From: Anniella stebbinsi
Taxonomy: Eukaryota; Chordata; Lepidosauria; Squamata; Anniellidae
DNA length: 64,000 nt
NCBI GenBank assembly: GCA_029215795.1
Contig: JARDYH010000004.1
Location: forward strand, 199,068,017-199,132,016
Direction of reading: 5' to 3'
Both the position numbers and the translations under genes were made by a program. Shown here one piece after another: positions 1-9,564 of this stretch (positions are counted from its first letter, which is position 1; each line of letters opens with the position of its first letter). The notes under the pieces are model-generated. The model ran no database searches. It was not told where the DNA came from and saw only the letters and a program-made list of their open reading frames with translations.

Positions 1-554
1 ATAGCTATAGCTCACTGTTGAATTTAGTCCGGTTTTCCCCCTCTGGCAAAGTTAATAATCATGAAATTATATAACAAATCTGTAAACCAATTACCCAATG
101 TCAGAAGGTGCCCTGATTAAAATACACATTTGCTTGAACATGTCACACTCAAAATTAGCCACGTGTTATTTATAGCACCTCGAGGCACAATAATGAAGGA
201 AGTAGTAATGAGATCAGAAAGCTTGCTATGTTTGAATGTGATTCCCAAGAGGTGTATGTGTACTTAGACAGAGCAGAGGTGGAGGTGGGTAGAGGGAAAT
301 CCCTCTTGAAAACCGAGTTGCAACTTTTTAAAATTATATCTTGTATGACCTTTCCTAGCCTTTCTGTTTTTTCCTCAGTGATTCAAATGATTCAGTTCTT
401 TATTGATTAATTGTTATGCAACCAGAGCTGGACCAAGACATATGGTTGCCTGAGCCAGCTCCCCCTGAGGTGGCAAATGACTCCTCACTCCCAATGCAAA
501 ATACCCAAGGTTGGCACAGTTATTTTGGTATCTAAGGAGCCTCTCCCTGAGAGC

Positions 555-557
<3 letters not shown>
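1..557. other. no recognisable gene or repeat
   Basis: A/T-rich unique-looking sequence. The open frames are short and show no family resemblance. I see no splice-bounded coding exon. Confidence 0.5.

Positions 558-599
<42 letters not shown>
558..599. repeat. (ATC)14 microsatellite
   Basis: Fourteen uninterrupted ATC units. The polyisoleucine frame across it is an artefact of the repeat. Purity suggests it is likely length-polymorphic. Confidence 0.97.
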
Positions 600-1099
600 T
601 ACCCTTACATGATATTCAGAATCAGTTATGTGACTCTAGATGATCGTACTATTAGACAGAGTGAGACAGGTGACTCAGGTAGCAAATGCTGAAAGGACAG
701 ACCCATCTGTGCCATGCAGATAGGCTATCCAGAGCTCCTTAAGATGGACTCCTGCCTCCTGACAAAGTGGAAGGTGTTGTCCCATTGCCCATGTTGCAGT
801 AAGATTCAATTGTCAGTCTGGTCTGTTTTTGTACATGAAATGGCTTGAGATGCCAGCTTGCCCTACACCTCAGGCAGTAAAATATCCCGTGACAGCCTCA
901 ATCTAATGGCAGCAGAATCTTTTCAAAGTAGCATATTCATCCTCAGCCAAATGTTTCTGTTATGACATTTTGATTATTGTTACTTATTGGTCTCTTGTGC
1001 CCACACCACCCAAAGGCTAGGCTATAACAAAAGTCAAGTAGTTGAAAAGAAAATGGAACTGAAGCTAGAGATGTATGGGAAATTCAGTTCAGTTCATTT
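600..1099. other. no recognisable gene or repeat
   Basis: Unique-looking sequence with no protein similarity I recognise and no clear repeat boundary. Confidence 0.4.
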
Positions 1100-1390
1100 C
1101 TTTTTATACCAGAATTTACCCAGTTCCCACTTCCCAAAATAGAATACAGACCCAAACACAATCTGCAGTCAAAGTCCTTACATTATTATTTATTTATTTT
1201 TGTGCTGGCAATATGATTCATGGAACCAAAAGGAATACATTTAAAAAATGGGTACAGTTGAAAAATGTGCATGAAAAATATGCACTTTTGAAAAATGTGC
1301 AAACATTTCAAATATTTCAAAGATGCTCACAACTGATATGAACATTTAGGAAAATGTGCATGGAAATTCCTTGCCCCCATGCCCACCCCA
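1100..1390 (+). repeat. old dispersed repeat, copy 1
   Basis: This stretch aligns by eye with 43790-44070. Both carry CAATCTGCAGTC followed by AAGTC and TACAT, then a GCAATATGATTC / GCAATGTGATTC block, then CAAAGATG...ACAACTGAT. The order of the blocks is conserved while the spacers differ, as expected for two diverged copies of one interspersed element. Class and boundaries are unknown. Confidence 0.45.
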
Positions 1391-1774
1391 CAAGTTCACA
1401 AGCTCAAATGAACATGGGTCAGAACAAACTTCAAGTGGAAATTCAGAGAACCTCGCTGAGTTCAGGTTTTGTTTATTTGCTAGCTGAGGTATTTGAAGTT
1501 TGCATCAGTTCAGCGCTGCTCAGGTGTGTGCCTCAGTTGGGGGTCTTTGCCAACTACTGGAACCCGGTAAGCCTGAACTTCTCCTGCTTGTTGTTGCTGC
1601 CTATTCAGCCATGCTCTCATGCGAGTGATTGAAGTCAGGAGCATGGAGAAGGATCAGCAGCTCCTGCTTGCATCACCTTCTCTGTCTAGGTGCAGACAGG
1701 ACCATAGGAAGAGGGCAGCAAATGAGTAATGATGACAGTCTCAAAGAAGACAGCAGGCTTACTCAGAGAGGGAG
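1391..1774. other. no recognisable gene or repeat
   Basis: Unassigned sequence. The small open frame here has no recognisable domain. Confidence 0.4.
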
Positions 1775-2066
1775 ATCATAGACTTATAGAATCATAGGGT
1801 TGGAAGGGGCCTAGAAAGCCATTGAGTCCAACCCCTGCTCAATGCAGGAATCCGCCTTAAGGCATACCTGTCAGATGGCTGTCCAGCTGCCTCTTGAATG
1901 CCTCTAGGGTGGGAGAGCTCACAACCTCTCTAGGTAATTGGTTCCATTGTCATACTACTCTAACAGTCAGGAGGTTTTTCTGATGTTTAACCTGAATCTG
2001 GCTTCCTGCAACTTGAGCCCATTATTCCATGTCTTGCATTCTGGGATGACAGAGAAGAGATCCTGG
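1775..2066 (-). mobile_element. CR1-type LINE, 3' end
   Basis: The plus strand starts with the inverted CR1 tail ATCATAGA...AATCATAGGG, followed by TTGGAAGGGGCC and the 'GAGTCCAACCCC' block. Downstream come the 'GGAGGTTTTTCTGATGTT' and 'GACAGAGAAGAGATCCTGG' blocks seen in CR1 3' regions of birds and reptiles. The element is on the minus strand and 5'-truncated, as is usual for CR1. At its upstream end it is cut directly by the GC-rich foldback element at 2067, so part of both elements may have been lost at this junction. Confidence 0.85.
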
Positions 2067-2901
2067 CCCTACTTACCTTCCGGGGACATCCGCTCCCCTC
2101 TGCCACTGGCCGCTACTGCGAGCAGGCTTCGTGGCCTGCCCCTAGGTAGCACGCCAGGTGATGTCATCACCTGGCGCGCTACTCAGAAGCAGGCCGCGAA
2201 GCCTGCTCATAGTAGCGGCCAGCGGCGGAGGGGAGTGGACGTTCCCAAAAGGTAAATGGGGGCAGGAGGGAGGGGGGCAGGGGGCCCATGGCCCACTTAC
2301 CTGCTGGGGCCGTCCGCTCCCCTCCTGGCTGCTACTGTGAGCAGGCTTCGCGGCCTGCCCCTGAGTAGCACCTGGCATGCTACCTAGGGGCAGCCCGTGA
2401 AGCCTGCTCACAGTAGCGGCCAGCAGTGGAGGGGAGCGGACGGCCCCGGCAGGTAAGCAGGGGGAGGGGGAGGGGGCGTACCCCCCCGGGGCCGTTCGCT
2501 TCCATCCACTGGTGCCCGCGGGCGCCAGCGGATGAAAGCGGACAGCCCCGGGTGGTAAGGAGCACTGGGGAGGGGGCTTACCTGCCGGGGCCGTCCACAG
2601 TGTACGGCCCCGGGAGGTAAGAACCGCGAGGGAGGAGGAGGGAGTTAGGCCCCCCTCACCCACCTGCCGCCATTTTTTCCCAATAGACTTGCATTGGGGG
2701 AAAACTTTCTTTCCCCAATGCAAGTCTATGGGGAAAACAAAAATGGCGGCCGATCTAAAAATCGGATGTCCGATTTTTGGATCGGGATCAGGTCCGATCT
2801 GATCCAAGGGACCTCCGATTTTGTCTTGAATGATCCAGGACAATCTCAGAGGTCCCGATCCGGGTCCCAATCTGATCCGGGGGGGTCTGTGCACACCCCT
2901 A
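2067..2901. mobile_element. GC-rich non-autonomous hAT-like foldback element, left end missing
   Basis: The right terminus ends in GTGCACACCCCTA preceded by degenerate GATCCGAT/GATCGG repeats, matching the complete relative at 22333-23326. The left terminal repeat is absent. Inside are four nested hairpin cassettes, each opening with CTTACC (or CGTACC) and closing with GGTAAG or GGTAAA: 2072-2256, 2296-2457, 2477-2559 and 2577-2621. The first has GGTGATGTCATCACC at its centre. A further small hairpin at about 2685-2735 is built on 'CCCCAATGCAAGTCTAT'. There is no transposase. The overlapping open frames (254 and 160 residues) have no domain and are by-products of the GC content. Confidence 0.75.
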
Positions 2902-2950
2902 ATCATAAGAGCACAAGAAGAGCCATGCTGGATCAGACCAAGGGCCCATC

Positions 2951-2988
<38 letters not shown>

Positions 2989-3313
2989 TATTTATTTATT
3001 TATTGCTAACTCACCTCTCCCTCTCGATTGAGGCAGGGAACAACAATAAATATAAATACAAAAAACATAAAATAGATAAAAGATTTAAAACAAATGAAAC
3101 TAATACTTTATTAAAACATATTAAAATTCAGCTAGGTAGGCCTGCTGGAAGAGATCAGTCTTCACGGCTCTCTTAAATTCAAGAAGACTACTAAGTTGTC
3201 AAAACTCTCCCAGCAGGCCATTCCACAGTCTGGGAGTGGCAGAAGAGAAGGTCCTCTGGGTCACACTCATCAACCTAGTTCTGGGTGACTGAAGTAAATT
3301 ATTCCCAGAGGAC
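2951..3313 (-). mobile_element. L2-like LINE 3' end with (TAA)n tail
   Basis: The element starts on the plus strand with the inverted tail (TAA)n TTTATTTATTTATTG and then the block CCTCTCGATTGAGGCAGGGA. It continues through 'CCTGCTGGAAGAGATCAGTC' and 'CCACAGTCTGGGAGTGGCAG', which also occur at 37935-38430. In that copy the same blocks sit downstream of, and overlap, the C-terminus of an L2-type reverse transcriptase. The element is minus strand, 5'-truncated and inserted in an older CR1-like copy. The (TAA)n run at 2951-2988 is its tail. Confidence 0.8.
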
Positions 3314-3326
3314 CCAGCATTTTGTT

Positions 3327-3381
3327 CACTGGACTATAATCCCTTCATCTGATCCAGCACAGCTCTTCTTATGTTCTTATG
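3327..3381 (+). mobile_element. CR1-like tail fragment
   Basis: A short piece reading CATCTGATCCAGCACAGCTC then TTCTTATGTTCTTATG, the plus-strand end of the same CR1-like family. It lies within the older minus-strand copy. Confidence 0.65.
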
Positions 3382-3640
3382 CCAGCCAGCATCAATGAGG
3401 AACTCACAAGCAAGACATGAGTGCAACAGAACCTGCCCGCCCATGTTGCCCAACAACTGGTGTACATAGGCATACTGCCTCTGACAAAGGAGGTAGCATA
3501 TAGCCATCAGGACTAGTAGCCATTGATAGCCTTCTCCTCCATGAATTTGTCTATCCCCTTTTAACGCCATCCGAATTGTTGGCCATCACTACATCTTATG
3601 GTAGTGAATTCCATAGTGTGAATTATATGATACACATTAT

Positions 3641-5167
3641 GCACTGTGTATCATACAACCCAAGTGGGATTTACCAAAGTATGATGCTTGCTGATTGAAA
3701 CTGGTTTCTCACGAATCAGTATGGCAGGGAAAAGGGGGGTGTCAATCCACACTAATGAATGAAAGAAATGTCTCTCAAATTGAGCAAAGGTCTTCTTGAT
3801 CCAGGTGTAGAAATAGGGCTTCATCACACCTACATTCCCCCCCCCCCGTTTGCGTCTGCGTGTTCCCCCTCTGTTTCCTATGGGAGTTTAGCGTTTTGAA
3901 TCACACGTGATCGGGATTGCTGCGATACCCCAGCTTGGGCCTGTTGAATATCAGTGTTTCTGGACTTTGCCCATTCAGGGATAAATCAAAACAGAAGCTA
4001 AAACCCCCACAACTTTGGTATTAATTTGTTTAAGGGATGTTTCCTCCTGTATTACTGAAAGGGTCTCTAAGTTTTTTATGGCAACAATTTGCAACAATGC
4101 AAATTAGGAGAAAAATGTTGCAATCCTCCTGAGAGAAGGAAGTCTATAAAGCTGTATTTTATTTTCATGTCACTTTTTAACTATCTTTTGTATGTTTTAT
4201 ATTGACTTTGCTGGTCTGTGACCATAATCAATAACTGATTGATTGATTGATTGATTGAACTAAAACCCGTGACCTCAGGGCGACAGAGCAGCAGGAGGGG
4301 GATGATGTCATACAAGTCCAGCACTGAAGAAGAGGATCAAAGTCGAGGGGGGGGGTGCTTAAAACCACGCATGTGATGATGGGCATAAGCTGCTGCATGC
4401 TGATCACCTTTCTGAATGCAATCAGAGACACAAAGCAAAGCTCCTCCTGGTTTTCATTTCTTTCGGCTCACCACTGCATTTCAAGCCAGTTGTCACCATT
4501 TCTTTTCCCTGTTTGAAAAGGACCATACGTTACTCTTTGTCACAGCACTGAGATCCTCTCATTTCCATGTTTCAAGAATGACATTTTGTTTGTTACAACC
4601 GCTGTTCCTGCTGTTCCTGTTTATTCACCTTAATGACACAAACAGTTTTATGAACCATGCAAGCATTACACAAAAACATCTCTATTCCCTGGCAAGCTGA
4701 TGTGATTGATTTGTCATATGCTTGCATACAAAATGATGGCGAATGGGAAATCAACTAAAGCAGTTAAATTGCATGAGACATATATAGAAGATAAACCCCA
4801 GAGGGATCTCAAAATAAAGATTTCCTTCCTTTGCCCCATGTAGAGGCAGAGACATTCTTATGAGAAGGCTCTCCAGGGTTAGGATCCATTCCTCTGAAAT
4901 GGTCAGTGCCCCCAAAGCAGGTATTTAGTTATTATTTTTTTGAAAATTCTAGGCTTCCCTTCAGCCAGCATTTACAGAGCAGCTATCAATACATATAAAA
5001 ATAAGCAAACAAAATACTACCACCACCACCATTAACATTAAAATTAATTAAAGTCTGCACCAAGAGAATTAAAATTTCCACCAATAAAACAGCCACTAAT
5101 GGCTGGGGTAGAAGCAGCACTTATCAAAGAAAGAGAAGGAATGCAATTATCCATTGAAAACTTAGAG
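3641..5167. other. mostly unassigned sequence with small simple repeats
   Basis: I see no gene. A poly-C tract lies near 3837-3847 and a (GATT)n run at 4237-4257. The 94-residue plus-strand frame at 4416-4700 has no recognisable motif. The stretch 4935-5160 may be a decayed LINE 3' end, judging by its A-rich composition, but I cannot align it. Confidence 0.4.
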
Positions 5168-5495
5168 AATTTATTTATTTATTTATACATTTGTATCCCG
5201 TTCTAAATCACTGGGATCTCAGATACAATCAGAACAATGTAAAACAATAAATGTAAAACAATGTAAAACAATAAACACAGTTAAAAATGTATTAAATCAT
5301 TAACAAACTAAAACCAGTCGAAAAGTTTTAAAGCAATAACAACAATTAAAACTATGCACATTCTTGGAGAATTTAGCCTTCAAAGGATTTAATAAAAAGC
5401 CATGTTTTAACTTGGCACAGAAATGAAGCCAGTATCAGCACTATTCAGGCCTCCAAGGGGATGGTATTCCACAACTGGGGTGCCACCACAAAATA
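5168..5495 (-). mobile_element. L2-like LINE 3' end
   Basis: Opens with the inverted tail TTATTTATTTATTTATAC and 'TTTGTATCCCGTTCTAAA', then an A-rich stretch, then 'GGCCTCCAAGGGGATGG' and 'TTCCACAACTGGGGTGCC'. This is the layout of squamate L2-like 3' regions such as 39879-40505. Minus strand and 5'-truncated. Confidence 0.65.
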
Positions 5496-6084
5496 ATTAT
5501 CATCATCATTTTATGATGAAAAGACAAAGAACCCAAGTAGACTTGATGTTAATTTAGGGAATGCAATTAACAGACATGCGCGATACAGGGTTTTGGAATA
5601 GATTGTACCCAATGGTAGCCTTGTGCAAAGTGGAACAGTTAAATCTTTGCTGAGTCCCTCTTCTTATTGCATCCTCAATCTCCCTAAAATGCTGATCCTG
5701 GTGGTTGGAGCACCCTCTGGTAGTATACAGCACAGAGAACTGCAATAGGTTCCGGGGGGGGGGGGTAGTGAACATTGGGTGTCCTGCCTTGCATGAGCAG
5801 ATATGCTCTCTGCTTGTCCAAAGCCACAATTGGATACAAACCTATGTAAAACAACAGCCATGTGGAAACCTGCATAGCATCTTTCACTGCCTCTCCCTAA
5901 ATACACACCTGAGGAGGCTTTCAACCTTTTGAAAGTTCTGTCCAGGTATAATAAGATGTCATGTTAAATATATTCTTAAAAGGCTAGGCTTATGGCTCCA
6001 CTTTTCAGTGGGGAGGAGTTTCCATTCTGGGCTTTAGTTGCAACCAGCAAGAAGTCTAAAGGAACTCTTGAAGGTGCATTTGCA
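5496..6084. other. no recognisable gene or repeat
   Basis: Contains a poly-G run at about 5754-5765. Small overlapping minus-strand frames at 5554-5924 have no domain. Confidence 0.4.
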
Positions 6085-6347
6085 AGCCAAGCTGCGGGCT
6101 TTCCCCCGAACTCCAGGCATTTGCTGAGCAATTCATAAAAATTTTGGCCGAATTTGCACAAATTCAGCCATGATTTGTGCAAAGTGCTCTGAAATTTGAG
6201 CAAATTGCAGAACCTGCAGAAAAACAAATGAACAAAATGCCTGGCTCAATGTAGACTGAGTATAGCACTGCAGCTGAAAACATAATGAAGCCAAAAGTAG
6301 AAAAAGTAATCGAATTCCACTCCCTAAACAGATTTGTCTGACATCCC
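6085..6347 (-). mobile_element. A/T-rich non-autonomous element ending CATCCCTA
   Basis: The right edge reads TCTGACATCCCTA, the inverse of the TAGGGATGTC start seen at about 40514. Inside are repeated ATTTGTGCAAA / TTTGAGCAAATTGC words shared with 40514-40800. The terminus resembles the hAT-like TAGGGATG ends elsewhere in the window, but I found no target duplication. Confidence 0.4.
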
Positions 6348-6758
6348 TAATTGTCTCTCGGCAATAACTGAAAGCCAGTGAAGGTAATTTCTTGCTTCCC
6401 ACATACTGTTAATATATGTTACAAGCAGCCAGTACCACTTGTTAACTGAACATTGTGTTCTAAACCTGGGATGTACAGATATGTCAATCTCAGCCTCACT
6501 GAGGTTGTCATTTGCGTGGGTGGGGGAGGGATCAAGCTCATTCTCTCCAGTTTCTGCATGAGCTTGCAATTTCCCCCCATCCCCACAAAAATAATCCGTA
6601 CAGAAAATTCTACTTCTTTTATGAGCATTTTTCATAACGTATAGATTACTGTGTGCATTTCTAAACACATGCCTTTCCCCAAAGGTGTTTCATTGCCAAT
6701 AAAAGAACCAGATTTACCAATGATGGACCTCTCTAGATACAATCCAAGACTCTGAGCC
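6348..6758. other. no recognisable gene or repeat
   Basis: Unassigned. Overlapping antisense frames at 6324-6668 have no family resemblance. Confidence 0.35.
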
Positions 6759-6857
6759 TATCTACACTACTGCTTTAAAATGGTTTATAACAGTTTTAAA
6801 CCGATTATTAACTGATTTAAAACTGTTATAAACCATTTTAAAGCAGTAGTGTAGATA
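6759..6857. repeat. 99-bp perfect palindromic MITE
   Basis: Two 42-bp arms (6759-6800 and 6816-6857) are exact reverse complements around a 15-bp spacer. The outer words are TATCTACACTACTGC and its inverse. It resembles the 'CATCTAYACC' starting MITEs at 41641 and 44948 in its terminal word, so it may be a minimal member of that group. No target duplication is clear. Confidence 0.85.
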
Positions 6858-7102
6858 AGCTCTCTGTCTTTGACAGTGAAAGGGCAGTGATTTTTCAGTG
6901 ATGGTGCCCCAAATGTGGGATATTTTCTGCAGGATCATGCAACAGATGCTGATTTGGGGACAAAAGTCTCTTCCCCATCCAGCCGGCACAGATTGGGTGG
7001 GAGGCATTGATTGCGGGCGGTTAGAAACAGTAGGAAGAAATACTCACATGTATGAGAATGTGTACAGGAAGAGCCGTTTAGGCGGAGGGGCAGAGTCTAA
7101 GG

Positions 7103-7110
7103 CTATATAG
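7103..7110 (+). promoter_or_regulatory. TATA-like box in retroelement
   Basis: CTATATAG is embedded in GGCTATATAGCC. The third copy has CTATAAAG (its minus strand) at the equivalent position (60822-60829), so the motif is kept between copies. Confidence 0.45.
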
Positions 7111-7683
7111 CCTTTGCTCGCCCAGGACTCGGCCTCTTTCATTTTTGGCCCCCACCCTCCCTCCCTTCTAGTATGAGATTAGCTAGTTGTTTCCTTTGGA
7201 GGAGGGGCTGAGTAGGAATTTTCCCTGACAGATAAAGCAGTGCAGGTTTTTGCCTATTCCATACTGGACATTTTAATTTAGCTATGGAGAATAAATAGGT
7301 TGATTTGTAGTAGGGGGTGCGGGAATTTGAAAGGTAAGAATAGGGTTGGTGAGCACTTTTGGCATCGTTGATGATGAAGGGCAACCCGGAGGGCCTGATC
7401 CTCGACATGCTTCGCAGCTCCAAGCCAGGATATGGGTTGCTTTTGGGGACCGTTTGCCTCACTTACACAGGACTGTGCAGCCCTGCGTGGGAGGTGATGC
7501 AGATTGGTCTCCCCAAACTCTTAAGAGTAGTTGTAAAAGAGGTACGGGTTTTAACCCGGCCACTATGACCAACTGAGTGGCTCGCCCTTTATTATTTTTG
7601 CAGGCTAGTTGCCTGAAGGTAGAGTTGTGCTGATTCCCGCACGTTCACGTACAGATCCAGGAAGGATGCTATACCCGTTGTTA

Positions 7684-7689
7684 AATAAA
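7684..7689 (+). promoter_or_regulatory. AATAAA polyadenylation signal of retroelement
   Basis: AATAAA within GTTAAATAAAAAGGCCCAA. The same context is present in inverse at 60248-60253 and, more diverged, at 33658-33663. Confidence 0.55.
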
Positions 7690-7887
7690 AAGGCCCAAGT
7701 TAACCCAACCTCTGGTGTCCATGTATTTATTTCTGATTCCTTTGTCTGCTCGCAACTAGATATGGCATGAATTACATTAGTGCAATTTGTGTGCATGTTT
7801 TTATCATGTTGATAGCTGCCCTGCGGAGGTCTCAGGACCATGGGGTGTCTGAGGGGGAAGTTTTAACTCTTTGTCTCCCTGCCACAA

Positions 7888-7912
7888 TACTACTACTACT
7901 ACTACTACTACT
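7888..7912. repeat. (TAC)n microsatellite
   Basis: Eight TAC/ACT units without interruption. Confidence 0.9.
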
Positions 7913-8060
7913 AACAGCAACAACACCTCTCAGAAGCTGCTTTTTGCATTTCAAGGGAAGCCCCCATTGGTGGCAGTGACATTGTTGCAGCTGGCATGCA
8001 AGTTCAGTAGACTGCTAAAAGGTAGCAGCAAGCTATTTTTAACTATTTTATATATGGGAA

Positions 8061-8100
8061 CTATATATATATATTTATATATACACACACACACACACAC
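8061..8100. repeat. (TA)n-(CA)n compound microsatellite
   Basis: An alternating TA stretch passes directly into ten CA units. Confidence 0.9.
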
Positions 8101-8929
8101 TGAAATAAGCCACCTAAGAAAGATTTGAAATTCTAATGCACCAGTTTTGCAACTCCTATTGTGTTCAAGAGGGAAAGATGAAAGGGAGAGAGTGAGCTTT
8201 ATTCCTGTGTAGCACGGCAGCTATTTCATGTGCTCTAACAATTGCCTAAAGGTGTTAACAGAAAACAACAACAACAACGGAGTCTAGGAAAATAAGTTGC
8301 ATTTTTGTTATTATTTTTTTCAGGCCTGGATATTAGCCGCAGGGTAAGCAGATGATCAGGAAATGCCAGAACATATTTGGCAGTAAACAAAATCCCATTG
8401 GCTTTGTCTGTATTTTGTTATAGCTACAGCACACCAACCCCAGGAATATTTTCTGCTTGAGAATTACCTAAAAATGAGGCTATAGCTTAATTTCCCTGTT
8501 TTAAATCTGTCACTTGAAAATAATAATCTGAAGCTTCCTTGACTCATAGAAACATTCATACTGGGCCAGGAAAGATCTTTCACTCCAGTTCTTGCTGCAT
8601 CCCAAACCAGATATTTCACATTTTCCTATCATCAGCCCAAAGATATGGCACATTTGGAAAGGTGTGAATCAAATCCTATCCTTGATCAAGGAGCATCTGC
8701 GTAGGGTGGGATCATGCTTAAATGTCCATGTATCGGTGCAAATTTTCTCATCACCAAGCTGCACACAGGTCCAACATGGCACACACTCAAGAGATTCAAG
8801 CAGCATACCTGGAATACCACAGCTGCATATATTCAATGCTGCAAACAAGACCTCCGTGTTCAGAAGCAATTTGCCCCACACCAGTTGCAGGGGTCCAATA
8901 GGAGTAGGGTTGCTTTGAGGCCTTGCTTG
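8101..8929. other. no recognisable gene or repeat
   Basis: Unassigned. Overlapping frames on both strands at 8592-9031 have no recognisable domain. Confidence 0.35.
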
Positions 8930-9032
8930 TGAAATTTCCGAAGATTTTTGGCTAGTCATTGTAAGAAATTGGATGCTGGATTCATTCAGTGTTCTTTGGT
9001 CTGATCCAGCAGGGCTCTTCTTGTGTTGCATA
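8930..9032 (+). mobile_element. CR1-like LINE tail
   Basis: Ends with TTTGGTCTGATCCAGCAGGG then CTCTTCTTGTG, the plus-strand tail of the CR1-like family also at 58943-59082. Only about 100 bp remain. Confidence 0.65.
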
Positions 9033-9082
9033 GCTCAGAGATGAGTTAAATGAGAAAAGTAAGTATTATGAGATACAGGACT

Positions 9083-9418
9083 GCTGATAGTAGGCTGACC
9101 ATATGAAAAGGAGGACAGGGCTCATGTAACTTTAACAGTTGTAGAGAAAAGGGAATTTCAGCCAGTGTCATTTGGATGCAATTAGGTCCTGGTGAAATTC
9201 CCTCTTCATCACAACAGTTAAAGTTGCAGGCACTATACTAGAGTGACCATATACAAAAGAAGGCAGGGCCCCTGCAACTTTAACTGTTGTGATGAAGAGG
9301 GAATTTCACCAGGAACTAATTGCATACAAATGACACTGGCTGAGATTCCCTTTTCTCTACAACTGTTAAAGTTACATGAGCCCTGTCCTCCTTTTCATAT
9401 GGTCAGCCTAGCTGATAG
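9083..9418. mobile_element. 320-bp hAT-type foldback MITE with 8-bp TSD (copy 1)
   Basis: The element occupies 9091-9410. It is flanked by the perfect 8-bp duplication GCTGATAG (9083-9090 and 9411-9418), which together with TAGGCTGACC ... GGTCAGCCTA termini supports a hAT-superfamily origin. Almost the whole element folds back on itself. The left arm contains 'GAGGACAGGGCTC' and 'GCCAGTGTCATTTG', and the right arm holds their inverses. A smaller internal inverted pair sits around TAGAGTGACCATATAC near the centre. No coding capacity. Copies 2 and 3 are at 13461-13780 and 63493-63735. Confidence 0.9.
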
Positions 9419-9523
9419 TAGATTCTATCCTATACAAAGTTCCATGACCCAGATCCCTCTTTACACCAAGATATCACAAGACTCCCAAAATATGAATGCC
9501 AAGTTATTCTGAATACTATACCG

Positions 9524-9564
9524 GAGTGAGTGAGTGAGTGAGTGAGTGAGTGAGTGAGTGAGTG
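9524..9564. repeat. (GAGT)10 microsatellite
   Basis: About ten uninterrupted GAGT units. The SLTH-repeat frame on the minus strand is an artefact of it. Confidence 0.95.

Larger units (their letters stand above)
2902..3640 (-). mobile_element. CR1-like LINE 3' region, interrupted twice
   Basis: In minus orientation the tail reads towards AAGAGCCATGCTGGATCAGACC at 2902-2950. It continues after two insertions as the blocks 'AGCATTTTGTTCAC' (3317) and 'ACTCACAAGCAAGACATGAG', then 'GTAGCCATTGATAGCC' and 'TCTCCTCCATGAATTTGTC'. This is the widespread squamate CR1-like 3' sequence. An L2-like tail splits it at 2951-3313 and a short plus-strand tail fragment splits it at 3327-3381, so it is older than both. 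Confidence 0.75.
7050..7760 (+). mobile_element. DIRS- or LTR-like retroelement 3' region, copy 1
   Basis: Aligns with the minus-strand copies at 33591-34230 and 60177-60860. Shared blocks in order are a TATA-like box, 'CACCCTCC...CTTCTAGTATG', 'GGGCTGAGTAGGAATTTT', 'GCCTATTCCATACTGGA', 'CAGGATATGGGTTGC', 'GGCTAGTTGCCTGA' and 'GTTAAATAAA..GGCCCAA'. One frame is conserved between this copy and the third (both contain an RIW-AFGD run), so this may include the C-terminal end of an encoded protein followed by a 3' UTR. A TATA box plus AATAAA fits an LTR. The order of parts also resembles the 3' end of DIRS-like tyrosine-recombinase elements. I cannot decide between them, and the ends are uncertain. 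Confidence 0.55.

Noticed and set aside
2142..2906. 254-residue minus-strand open frame
   Set aside because: It translates the GC-rich hairpin arms and terminal GATCGG words of a non-coding hAT-like element. Its repeats mirror the DNA symmetry and there is no domain.
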